DNA from: Microbacterium wangchenii
GTDB lineage: Bacteria; Actinomycetota; Actinomycetes; Actinomycetales; Microbacteriaceae
Assembly (NCBI RefSeq): GCF_004564355.1
Contig: NZ_CP038266.1
Span: forward strand, 1,426,001-1,490,000
Length of the DNA stretch: 64,000 nt
Direction: 5' to 3'
Shown here: positions 7,993 to 14,941 of the stretch, piece after piece
How the letters are laid out: every line of letters begins with the position of its first letter
Position numbering within the stretch: position 1 is the stretch's first letter
The notes under the pieces: model-generated
What the model was told of the DNA's origin: nothing
What the model saw: only the letters and a program-made list of their open reading frames with translations
Databases searched by the model: none
Translations under genes and position numbers: made by a program

Positions 7993-8568
7993 GTGGAACT
8001 CACCCCCGCCGAGTTGACCGTCCTGGGGCTCGTGGTCGAGCGCCCGCAGCACGGCTACGAGCTCGAGCAGGTCATCGAGCAGCGCGGCATCCGGCAGTGG
8101 ACCGAGATCGGCTTCTCCTCCATCTACTACCTGCTCGCCAAACTGGAGAAGCGCGGTCTCATGGCAGCCGAGCACGCACGCGGCGGTGCGAAGTCGCGCC
8201 GTGTGTTCCGCGCCACGGCGGAGGGGCGGGATGCTGCGGCCCGCAGCGCACGCGCACTCATCGCTGACACGGCTCCCACCCCGCACCCCGTGCTGGTCGG
8301 GGTCGCGAACTCTCCGCTGCTCTCCGAGCGCGAGTACGCCGCGGCGCTGGGCGCCCGGCTGGTGCACGTGGATGCGCGGATCTCGGCGGTCGAGGCCGCC
8401 GAGCGCGCCCTCGGACCCGTCCCGAAGCCAGCATCCGAAGTTCTCTCCTACTCGCTGAGCCTCATGAAGGCAGAGAGGTCGTGGCTCGCGGAGCGGGCCC
8501 AGGTGTCCGATGACCGAGAAGATCGACCTGAAGAAGACGCTCGACAGCTACCGGGCGCGGCGCGGTGA
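7993..8568 (+). CDS. PadR family transcriptional regulator
   Basis: 191 residues. The winged helix (1-85) has LTVLGLVVERPQHGYELEQVIEQRG and the PadR-specific GFSSIYYLLAKLEKRGLM recognition segment; the C-terminal part is the helical dimerisation arm. GTG 7993 is fixed by the leaderless promoter. The last 59 bases overlap the next gene, so the two are cotranscribed and probably act on the same ligand. Confidence 0.88.
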   Translation: MELTPAELTVLGLVVERPQHGYELEQVIEQRGIRQWTEIGFSSIYYLLAKLEKRGLMAAEHARGGAKSRRVFRATAEGRDAAARSARALIADTAPTPHPVLVGVANSPLLSEREYAAALGARLVHVDARISAVEAAERALGPVPKPASEVLSYSLSLMKAERSWLAERAQVSDDREDRPEEDARQLPGAAR

Positions 8569-9139
8569 GTTCCGCCTCGTCGATGTGCCAGACCTGCAGT
8601 ATCTGATGATCGACGGGCACGGTGACCCGAACACCTCACCGGCCTACGCCGAGGCGCTGGAGGCGCTGTACCCGGTGGCGTACAAGGTGAAGTTCGGCAG
8701 CAAACGCGAGCTCGGGCGCGATTACGTCGTCCCGCCCCTGGAAGGGCTGTGGTGGGCCGATGACATGGCGGCGTTCACCGCATCGCGCGATAAGTCCCGG
8801 TGGGACTGGACCATGATGCTCCTGGTCCCCGACTGGATCGAGACCGCCATGATCGCGGATGCCGTCGCCCAGGCCGGAGCGAAGGCGCCGCCGGCGCGCC
8901 TGGCCGACGTCCGCCTCGAGGGGCTCTCGGAGGGCCGCTGCGTGCAGACGCTGCACGTCGGCTCGTTCGACGACGAGGCGCCCGTGCTCGAACGGATGCA
9001 CGAGGAGGTCATCCCCGCGCAGGGCCTGCGGATGGCCGGTCGGCATCACGAGATCTACTTCAGCGATTTCCGCACGGTCGCGCCGGAGAAGCTCCGGACT
9101 CTCCTGCGGCAACCCGTCGCGCCACGCGCAGCGAGGTGA
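8510..9139 (+). CDS. GyrI-like small-molecule-binding protein
   Basis: 209 residues. EKIDLKKTLDSYRARRGEF then LVDVPDLQYLMIDGHGDPN is the usual start of actinobacterial GyrI-like proteins (SHS2 fold), and PPLEGLWWADD supplies aromatic residues of the ligand pocket. C-terminal GRHHEIYFSDFRTVAPEKLRTLLRQP is also typical. These proteins bind or hydrolyse amphipathic toxic compounds. It overlaps the PadR gene, suggesting a drug-sensing pair. Confidence 0.88.
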   Translation: MTEKIDLKKTLDSYRARRGEFRLVDVPDLQYLMIDGHGDPNTSPAYAEALEALYPVAYKVKFGSKRELGRDYVVPPLEGLWWADDMAAFTASRDKSRWDWTMMLLVPDWIETAMIADAVAQAGAKAPPARLADVRLEGLSEGRCVQTLHVGSFDDEAPVLERMHEEVIPAQGLRMAGRHHEIYFSDFRTVAPEKLRTLLRQPVAPRAAR

Positions 9140-9171
9140 GCCGACCTTCGTGCGGCGCGGCCTCGCCCGCC

Positions 9172-9807
9172 TCAGGCGGCTTGCCCGCGTGTGAGCCCGA
9201 GGGTTGCGATGAGGTCCTCGTGAAGCTGGAACCAGACGCGGTGACACGAGTCGACACCTTCCCGGTCGACCCAGTCATGGTCTCCCGCCCGCGCCCGCCG
9301 CAGTGCGGCCGCGAAACGGGTGTCATATCCGGCGAACCGCTCCAATCGACCGCTGAGCCGCCGGGTGAACGGTCTCAGGAATCCCTCGACTGAGTCCAGT
9401 TCCGCCAGGACGCCGCCGTCCCACTGCACGTCCCGGTGGTCGTTGTGGGCGAGCACGTCCGTGGGGGAGGGGCGCACCTGCCAGTCGGTGCAGGCCGCCA
9501 ACAGGCGTGCGTTGGCGGGTAGAAAGTCCGTGTGGGCCCTGGTGAGCGCTTCTCGTGCGCCGGCGTCGTCGAGCTCCTTCGCGAGCTGTTGCTCGTTCTC
9601 GGCCTTCCCCGTCTCCGTCAGCGACCACCCCGCGATGTCGAGGAACGTCGAGTACTGGACCCACCCCTGCTCCTGGAAGACGCGCAGTGCGTCGGCGGTC
9701 GGCGCAGGCTCGAGATTGAACCGCTCCGCGACCTCGCGGGTGCCGGCGAAACCGGTGAGGCGCACGGAGTGCAGGACGAGCACTCCGAACGCCGAGGCGT
9801 GCGTCAT
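9172..9807 (-). CDS. Winged-helix transcriptional regulator
   Basis: 211 residues. The first 65 form a winged helix: VLVLHSVRLTGFAGTREVAERF, then ALRVFQEQGWVQY and the wing WSLTETGKAENEQQL. The remainder is a helical domain with CTDWQVRP, a Gly-Tyr-Asp segment and VDSCHRVWFQLHEDLIATLG. The same type of regulator is often found next to short PEP-synthase-like genes in Actinobacteria (from memory, not checked). The ATG overlaps the stop of the preceding HTH gene (ATGA), so both are one transcript. Confidence 0.7.
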   Translation of the reverse strand: MTHASAFGVLVLHSVRLTGFAGTREVAERFNLEPAPTADALRVFQEQGWVQYSTFLDIAGWSLTETGKAENEQQLAKELDDAGAREALTRAHTDFLPANARLLAACTDWQVRPSPTDVLAHNDHRDVQWDGGVLAELDSVEGFLRPFTRRLSGRLERFAGYDTRFAAALRRARAGDHDWVDREGVDSCHRVWFQLHEDLIATLGLTRGQAA

Positions 9808-10175
9808 CGGCGGCTGCTCCGCTCGGTCAGGCGGTTGTAGTGCTGCTGGCAGGCCTGCGGGGAGTTGAACCCCATCGATTCGGCGATCTGAGCCCACGTC
9901 AGACCAGCGCTGCGGGCGACGAACAGCAGCCCCGCTTCCAGCCCCTCGACTTCGGCGCGGGCCTCGGCGAGAAGCGTGAGCGCGCTGAGCAGTCCGTCGG
10001 TGGGGAGGTCGGCTGACCGCCAGAGGGCGAACTGGGCGAGGTCGACCGCGGACGGGTGCGACGCCGGTCGCCACGGTCGGGGGTCCAGCGCGTTCGCGCC
10101 GTGCTCGTGCAGGGCCGCTCGCGCCGTCCGGTAACGGTCTGCCGCTGCGTGGTCTTCTCGCGCAGCATCGGCCAT
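9804..10175 (-). CDS. Helix-turn-helix DNA-binding protein
   Basis: 123 residues from ATG 10175 (a GTG at 10193 would add 6). A helical N-terminus is followed by EVEGLEAGLLFVARSAGLTWAQIAESMGFNSPQACQQHYNRL, a sigma-region-4-like HTH with the AGLTWAQIAESMG turn. It is the first gene of a two-regulator operon, overlapping the next start by ATGA, and is divergent from the PEP-synthase-like gene. Two dyads lie in the shared promoter. Confidence 0.7.
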   Translation of the reverse strand: MADAAREDHAAADRYRTARAALHEHGANALDPRPWRPASHPSAVDLAQFALWRSADLPTDGLLSALTLLAEARAEVEGLEAGLLFVARSAGLTWAQIAESMGFNSPQACQQHYNRLTERSSRR

Positions 10176-10211
10176 GGGGGTCTTGCGGATCACGGCACCA
10201 GCATGAAGAAT

Positions 10212-10239
10212 CAACGAACCGTTGTCAACATTATGTTGA
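10212..10239. promoter_or_regulatory. Two dyads in the divergent promoter at 10.2 kb
   Basis: CAACG-aac-CGTTG (10212-10224) and TCAACAT-t-ATGTTGA (10225-10239) are perfect inverted repeats set side by side. On the minus strand TTGACA overlaps the second dyad and may be the -35 box for the regulator pair; on the plus strand TATGTT (10232-10238 region) can act as a -10. The GGAGG at 10241-10245 right after is the ribosome site of the rightward gene. They are likely operators for one or both HTH proteins. Confidence 0.6.
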
Positions 10240-10249
10240 AGGAGGTGTC

Positions 10250-11491
10250 GTGATCCGCTGGCTCGAGGACGCCGTCGCGCAGGATTGCGGGGGGAAAGCG
10301 GCGACCATGGGCGCGTTGCGCAGGTCGGGGTTCCCCGTTCCGGAGGGCTTCGTCATCCCTTTCTCCGCATACCTCGCCGCAGCGACGCCGAGCGCTCCGC
10401 CGGACGCCGACGTCCACGATGACGCGGTCCGGTCCGGCGCCGGGGTGCCGGTGATCCCGCCGGAGCTGACGGAGTCGATCGCGCGACACCTGTCGCGCTG
10501 GAGTGGCGCCCCCGTGGCGGTGCGCTCCTCCGCACGCGACGAGGACACCCGGGGAGCATCCGCCGCCGGCCAGTACGCCACAGTGCTGGGCGCGCGCGAC
10601 GTCGCGTCGGTGAGCGCCGCCGTCCGCACCTGCTGGTCCTCCTTGCACTCCGACCGTGCCCGTTCGTATCGCCATGGCCGCGCTCGTCGGGCGCCCGCCG
10701 GGCCGGGGGCGATGGCCGTTCTCGTCCAGCGCCTCGTCGACGCGCGTGTCTCCGGGGTGATGTTCACCTCGAGCCGGGGGCACGTCACTCGCATCGAAAG
10801 CGCGTGGGGATTGGGAATCGGCACGGTGGGCGGAACCGTCGATCCCGACCGGTACGAGGTCCACGACGACGGCACCGTGATGCGCACGATCGGGCGGAAG
10901 CTCACCCGTTCCGACCGCTCGGGAGACACCATCCGCACGCGCCGCGTCCCGGAGCCGCAGCGCGTCGCACCGACACTCGATGACGCTCTGGCGAACACTC
11001 TGAGAGGGCTGGGCGAGGGCATCGCCGACCTGCTCGGCGCACCGCAGGACATCGAGTGGGCCATGGATGGCGGAGGGATCTGGATCCTCCAGGCACGTCC
11101 CGTGACCGCTGAGGTCCCCTCGCCCGCCAGCGCCACGGCGTCCTCCCCCCTCCGCGGCATCGCGGGCAGCCGGGGGATCGCGCGTGGTCCGGCGCGGATC
11201 GTCACGGGACCGGCGGATTTCGCGCGAGTCCGGCGCGGGGACATCCTCGTATGCCGGTACACCGACCCCAGCTGGACGCCCCTCCTGCGCGTGGCGGCAG
11301 GCGTCGTCACCGAGACCGGCGGTGCCCTCTCCCACGCCGCGATCGTGGCCCGCGAGCACGGTATTCCCGCTGTCCTGGGCGTCCCGGGCGCCACCGGCCG
11401 CATCATCGAATCCGCCGCGCTCACCATCGATGGGGCGCGCGGCACCGTCGACATCCACCTCGCGCCCAGACATCCGAAGGAGCAGAAGTGA
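10250..11491 (+). CDS. Compact PEP/pyruvate-binding phosphotransferase-like protein
   Basis: 413 residues. The N-terminal part is a PPDK/PEP-synthase ATP-grasp domain: GGKAATMGALRRSGFPVPEGFVI, PVAVRSSARDEDTRGASAAGQY, AMAVLVQRLVDARVSGVMFT, and PQDIEWAMDGGGIWILQARPVT near residue 275. The swivelling phosphohistidine domain follows, with VTETGGALSHAAIVAREHGIPAV and the catalytic histidine at residue 362. The C-terminal PEP/pyruvate barrel of full-length PPDK and PEP synthase (about 800-900 residues) is absent, and so is the middle drug-binding domain of rifampin phosphotransferase. The acceptor of the phosphate is therefore unknown. GTG start follows GGAGG. Confidence 0.85.
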   Translation: MIRWLEDAVAQDCGGKAATMGALRRSGFPVPEGFVIPFSAYLAAATPSAPPDADVHDDAVRSGAGVPVIPPELTESIARHLSRWSGAPVAVRSSARDEDTRGASAAGQYATVLGARDVASVSAAVRTCWSSLHSDRARSYRHGRARRAPAGPGAMAVLVQRLVDARVSGVMFTSSRGHVTRIESAWGLGIGTVGGTVDPDRYEVHDDGTVMRTIGRKLTRSDRSGDTIRTRRVPEPQRVAPTLDDALANTLRGLGEGIADLLGAPQDIEWAMDGGGIWILQARPVTAEVPSPASATASSPLRGIAGSRGIARGPARIVTGPADFARVRRGDILVCRYTDPSWTPLLRVAAGVVTETGGALSHAAIVAREHGIPAVLGVPGATGRIIESAALTIDGARGTVDIHLAPRHPKEQK

Positions 11492-11528
11492 GAACACCCG
11501 CCACGCCCATCCCGCATCACGCGCGACC

Positions 11529-12137
11529 ATGACGACACGACACCTCTACATCGCACGTCACGGCGCAGCCGACCCGTTCGGAACACTCACCGAGACCGGC
11601 CGTCGGCAGGCGGAACTGCTGGGGAAACGGCTCGCCGCACTGCCCATCACCGCGATCTGGCACTCACCGTTGCCCCGTGCCGCCGCCACTGCCCTCGAGC
11701 TCGTCCGGCACCTTACAGACGCACCCGTAGCCGAAGCTGCCGAGCTCATCGACAACATCCCCTACGTCCCGCCCGCCGAGACGATGCCCGCGAGCTGGGC
11801 GGGTTTCTTCGACGGTTATGCCGAGGCCGACGCAGCCGCGGGCCGCCGGACAGCGGATGCGCTCACGGAACGCTTCGCGACGGCGGGGCCCGCGGGAAAC
11901 GGTGTGACGGAGCGGCATGAAGTGCTCATCACGCACGACTACCCGATCGCATGGCTTGTGCGCCACGCGCTGGAGGCCCCTCCCGCGCGTTGGCTGGACC
12001 TCACCAGCGCGAATGCCGGGCTGACCGTGCTCACCTACCGTGCGGGAGCCGCTCCGACGATCATGATGTTCAACGACATGAGTCACCTTCCCGTGGACCT
12101 GCGGTGGACGGGCTTTCGACCGGGCCTCCGCCCGTGA
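11529..12137 (+). CDS. Histidine phosphatase family protein
   Basis: 202 residues. LYIARHGAADPFGTLTETGRRQAELLG holds the RHG signature with the phosphoryl-accepting histidine near residue 11; IWHSPLPRAAATALELV gives the second arginine, and LITHDYPIAWLVRHAL the second catalytic histidine. This is the phosphoglycerate mutase/acid phosphatase superfamily. It is 37 bases after the PEP-synthase-like gene, so the pair could add and remove phosphate in one pathway (inference). Confidence 0.85.
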   Translation: MTTRHLYIARHGAADPFGTLTETGRRQAELLGKRLAALPITAIWHSPLPRAAATALELVRHLTDAPVAEAAELIDNIPYVPPAETMPASWAGFFDGYAEADAAAGRRTADALTERFATAGPAGNGVTERHEVLITHDYPIAWLVRHALEAPPARWLDLTSANAGLTVLTYRAGAAPTIMMFNDMSHLPVDLRWTGFRPGLRP

Positions 12138-12147
12138 GAATGGATCC

Positions 12148-12669
12148 GTGACGGCATCGACCCGGGTCTTCCGCGCGCCTCTGCGGTCGCGGCGGGCCGA
12201 CGTGGACGGGGGAGCGGCCGTGGAACGCGCCCTCACGCACGGCCTGTGCGGGATCGGCGGCGTCCTGGCATCCCCACCCGCTGCCCTCGTCGCGGCGGCC
12301 GAGCAGGTGGCGGCCCGCTACGACGAGCGGATGGCGCGCCGGCTGGAGCGGTTCGCGGCGGCACCCGAGGGTGCGTTCGTGTGGACGCGGGATGCCGAAG
12401 GGCTCTTCTGGCTGGGCCGCCTGGGCGGCGGGTGGCGCTACGACGGGAGCGCCGATGCGGCAGGCGTCGACCTCGTGCACGTCCGCCCCTGCACGTGGCT
12501 GGATGCGCCGATCCCCGACGGTGACGTGCCGCCGGGCGTGCACCGGACCTTCGCGCGGGGCGGGCGCAACTGGCAGGAGATCCACGATGGCGCGGTGGGT
12601 GCGCTCACGTCGGGGCTGTGGAACGAGTCGCAGCGAACGGCATCCGCCGGGTCGGACGACGCCGGATAG
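12148..12669 (+). CDS. Hypothetical protein
   Basis: 173 residues, soluble. Features are an alpha-helical segment VAAAEQVAARYDERMARRLERFAA, a Trp-rich middle FVWTRDAEGLFWLGRLGGGWRYD and VDLVHVRPCTWLDAPIPDGDVPPGVHRTFARGGRNWQEI. I do not recognise a named family. GTG 12148 lies 10 bases after the phosphatase stop, which suggests cotranscription. Confidence 0.65.
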   Translation: MTASTRVFRAPLRSRRADVDGGAAVERALTHGLCGIGGVLASPPAALVAAAEQVAARYDERMARRLERFAAAPEGAFVWTRDAEGLFWLGRLGGGWRYDGSADAAGVDLVHVRPCTWLDAPIPDGDVPPGVHRTFARGGRNWQEIHDGAVGALTSGLWNESQRTASAGSDDAG

Positions 12670-12689
12670 GACGACGCCGCGGCGGCGGG

Positions 12690-13412
12690 CTACTCGTCGA
12701 TGATGGCGGCCAGCCCGGCGATGATGCGGCCCAGGCCGAACTCCCAGGCGGCGGCCGGGCTGTACGGGCCGCCCATTCGCTCGCCCGCCGCTGCACCCAC
12801 GCGGCGCGCGAGTGGGTAGTCCCGCCCGACGTACTCGCCGAGCTTCACGGTCGCGTCCGACCAGACCGCGTCGAACCCCGTGGCCACGAGCCGGGCGGAT
12901 GTGTTGGCCCGGACGAAATCGAGGACGAAGGTGAGGGCGGCATCGCGCTCCACGCCGTCGATCCCGGTGTCGTCGAACGCGTGCAGCTCGTGATCGTACT
13001 TGGCGATGGTGCCCGGTCCCAGGGCCGAGCGCGGGTCATGGACCTCGAGAAGCCAGGGGTGGGCGGTCAGGAGCGCGAGGTTGGAGTCGGCGACCGCGCG
13101 CACGCGCGCGCGCCAGTCTGTGCCCCGGTACGGCGGCAGCGACATCGCCGCGTGCGCGCTGTCGGTCATGAGCACCAGTAGGTCGTCGCGCGAATTCACG
13201 TGGGTGTACACCGACATCGTCGACATCCCGAGCGACTGCGCCAGCGCCCGCACGGTCAGTGCGTCCAGCCCTTCGGTGTCCGCCAGCGCGATCGCCCCGT
13301 CGACCACGGCGGTCGTCGATCGCTTCGCGCGGGGGCCGCGGCTCCCGCCGTCGGGGGCGTTCGGGTGCCCGCGCCACAGCAGGTCGATCAGCGTCTTCGG
13401 CACGTTCCCCAT
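12690..13412 (-). CDS. TetR family regulator (TetR_C type)
   Basis: 240 residues. The HTH lies at about 33-80: TTAVVDGAIALADTEGLDALTVRALAQSLGMSTMSVYTHVNSRDDLLVLM. The C-terminal part follows the tetracycline-repressor type, with WRARVRAVADSNLALLTAHPWLLEV and AAWEFGLGRIIAGLAAIID. About 30 extra residues precede the HTH (LIDLLWRGH...), as in this subfamily. It is divergent from a VOC protein with a 13-base palindrome between them. Confidence 0.9.
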   Translation of the reverse strand: MGNVPKTLIDLLWRGHPNAPDGGSRGPRAKRSTTAVVDGAIALADTEGLDALTVRALAQSLGMSTMSVYTHVNSRDDLLVLMTDSAHAAMSLPPYRGTDWRARVRAVADSNLALLTAHPWLLEVHDPRSALGPGTIAKYDHELHAFDDTGIDGVERDAALTFVLDFVRANTSARLVATGFDAVWSDATVKLGEYVGRDYPLARRVGAAAGERMGGPYSPAAAWEFGLGRIIAGLAAIIDE

Positions 13413-13432
13413 TGTGTCGCACCCCCTTTATC

Positions 13433-13445
13433 CGTACAGTGTACG
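13433..13445. promoter_or_regulatory. Palindromic TetR-type operator
   Basis: CGTACAGTGTACG is a perfect 13-base palindrome centred at 13439 in the 56-base gap between the tetR and VOC genes. It overlaps likely -10 boxes in both directions, so binding would repress both. Confidence 0.65.
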
Positions 13446-13468
13446 CGGTAACTCGGAAGGGAGTGTCC

Positions 13469-13870
13469 ATGCACATCAACCAAACAGCGATCTCTGTCAA
13501 CGTGCCTGACGTGGAGGCGTCGGCGGACTTCGCCCGGAGCAACTTCGGATTCCAGGACCAGATGTCCTCCGAGGGCTTCGTGTCCCTGGGGCACTCCACA
13601 GCGGGGGTCAACCTCATCTTCCTGGCCACCGGCCTGGCGACCTTCCGGCCGGCCGAGGTGGCCGGAGCGGCCGGTCAGGGCCTTCTTCTGGTGTTCGTCG
13701 TCGACGGTCTGGACGCGGAGTTCGCGCGCATCCAGGCCTCCGGCGCGCGTGTCGTGACGGCGCCGGAGACGGAGCCGTGGGGCGAGCGATTCTGCCAGTT
13801 CGCCGACCCCAACGGTCTGATCTGGCAACTGGTGGAGTGGGTCGAGGGCGCATCGCCGGCAACGTCCTGA
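13469..13870 (+). CDS. VOC family (glyoxalase-like) protein
   Basis: 133 residues with two beta-alpha-beta-beta-beta units: ISVNVPDVEASADFARSNFGF and FVVDGLDAEFARIQASGARVVTAPETEPWGERFCQFADPNGLIWQLVEW. The second unit ends in the usual DPNG-x-x-W-Q motif. The superfamily includes glyoxalase, dioxygenases and antibiotic-binding proteins; metal ligands cannot be assigned with confidence. The start follows GGAAGGGAG. Control by the divergent TetR protein is likely. Confidence 0.88.
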   Translation: MHINQTAISVNVPDVEASADFARSNFGFQDQMSSEGFVSLGHSTAGVNLIFLATGLATFRPAEVAGAAGQGLLLVFVVDGLDAEFARIQASGARVVTAPETEPWGERFCQFADPNGLIWQLVEWVEGASPATS

Positions 13871-13888
13871 CCCCCTGAGCCGGCCGGC

Positions 13889-14680
13889 TCACCGCTGTCG
13901 CCTGTCTACAGCGGTGGGCCGGGTCGCGCGCCAGATCTCCGCCCACTGCACAGGCCGCACGTCGCGGGGGAGCGCCGAGGGGGCCACACCCGCACGCGCC
14001 AGCGCATCCGCCACCGCGGCGGCCGAGGAACCCGGCGCGGCGCGGGGGACCAGGCGCGCCAGCGTGCCGCCGCGTCCGGTGAACACCCGGCGGACGAACG
14101 CGGCGTACGACCCGCGCTCGGCGAGGGGCACGAGCGGAGTGGCGCGCCGCTGGATGCGCAGCAGGCCCGCGTCCACGCCCGGGCGGGGCGAGAACGCGTG
14201 GGAGGGGATGCGCCCCTCCAGTGAGAACGAGAACCAGGGGTCGGTCTGAGCGGTCATCATCGTGCGACCGCCCACCCCGGCCCGCTTGCGGGCGACCTCC
14301 CATTGCAGCACGAGGACGGCGTGCGTCCACGTCCCGGAGTGCAGGAGGCGGCGCAGCAGCGGCGTGGTGAGGTGGAACGGGACGTTGCTGACCACGGTGG
14401 GCCGATCCAGCGGCACGGCGAGCCCGTCCGCGGCGAGGACGTCGATGTGGGGCGCGCGTCTGCGCAGCGCCTGAGCGCGCACGGGGTCGATCTCGATCGC
14501 GCGCAGAGGGCGGGCCAGGCGGGACAGCGGGAGAGTCAGGGCGCCGTCGCCGGCTCCGATCTCGAGGATGGGGCCGGGCGTCGAGCGCACGAGATCGATC
14601 GCGCGTGCGATGGCGCGGGGGTCGCGGAGGAAGTTCTGGCCGAGCTCGGCGCGGCCGCCGTACGGAGAGTGCATGGGCAT
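13889..14680 (-). CDS. erm: Erm-type 23S rRNA adenine N6-methyltransferase
   Basis: 263 residues. Erm methylates A2058 of 23S rRNA and blocks macrolide, lincosamide and streptogramin B binding. Visible motifs: ELGQNFLRDP (motif X, about 12-21), ILEIGAGDGALT (SAM-binding motif I), RAIEIDPVRA (II), DVLAADGLAVPL (III) and VVSNVPFHLTTPLLRRLL (motif IV, N-x-P-F). The GRAELGQNFL start separates Erm proteins from KsgA/RsmA, which is usually encoded elsewhere. Two starts are possible, ATG 14680 and ATG 14674. A leader peptide and stem-loop lie upstream, which indicates induction by translational attenuation. Confidence 0.85.
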   Translation of the reverse strand: MPMHSPYGGRAELGQNFLRDPRAIARAIDLVRSTPGPILEIGAGDGALTLPLSRLARPLRAIEIDPVRAQALRRRAPHIDVLAADGLAVPLDRPTVVSNVPFHLTTPLLRRLLHSGTWTHAVLVLQWEVARKRAGVGGRTMMTAQTDPWFSFSLEGRIPSHAFSPRPGVDAGLLRIQRRATPLVPLAERGSYAAFVRRVFTGRGGTLARLVPRAAPGSSAAAVADALARAGVAPSALPRDVRPVQWAEIWRATRPTAVDRRQR

Positions 14681-14735
14681 GCGAAAAGATCCAGTCGTAC
14701 TCGGGTGCGGAGCACGCGGACGACGCGGCGCGAGT

Positions 14736-14753
14736 CGCCCCTGGAGAGGGGCG
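14736..14753 (-). promoter_or_regulatory. Stem-loop in the erm leader
   Basis: CGCCCCT (14736-14742) pairs perfectly with AGGGGCG (14747-14753) around a GGAG loop (transcript read on the minus strand). It lies between the leader-peptide stop and the erm start, where attenuator structures are found in inducible erm genes. Confidence 0.5.
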
Positions 14754-14827
14754 GAGGGTCACGCTCGCGGGTCCGGGTGCAGGGTCCGGAGCGGAGCGAC
14801 CGGCTGTTCAGTCAGCGGGGCGCGCCG

Positions 14828-14890
14828 TCAGGCGCTGCGCAGCCGCGTCAGGGCGAGGCGGCCGAACGCCCCGTGCTTCGTGTATGCCAT
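14828..14890 (-). CDS. ermL: erm leader peptide
   Basis: A 20-codon frame, MAYTKHGAFGRLALTRLRSA, starts at ATG 14890 and stops 147 bases before erm. Residues 16-18 are Arg-Leu-Arg. Macrolide-bound ribosomes are known to stall at Arg/Lys-X-Arg/Lys motifs, as in the ErmD leader MTHSMRLR. The -10 box TACTCT (14898-14903) is 7 bases upstream, so the peptide would start a leaderless mRNA. The peptide call is inference from position, motif and promoter. Confidence 0.65.
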   Translation of the reverse strand: MAYTKHGAFGRLALTRLRSA

Positions 14891-14897
14891 GCAGGCG

Positions 14898-14903
14898 AGA
14901 GTA
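14898..14903 (-). promoter_or_regulatory. -10 box before the erm leader peptide
   Basis: TACTCT on the minus strand, 7 bases before ATG 14890; leaderless layout as in several other genes here. Confidence 0.45.
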
Positions 14904-14941
14904 GCGGAGCGGCGAGCGCGAGCGGGAGCCCCAGTTTCGTG

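Noticed and set aside
9172..13870. Possible genomic island or defence system
   Set aside because: No integrase, transposase, attachment site, nuclease or known defence domain is seen, and base composition by eye is like the rest; it is a regulator-rich accessory stretch.
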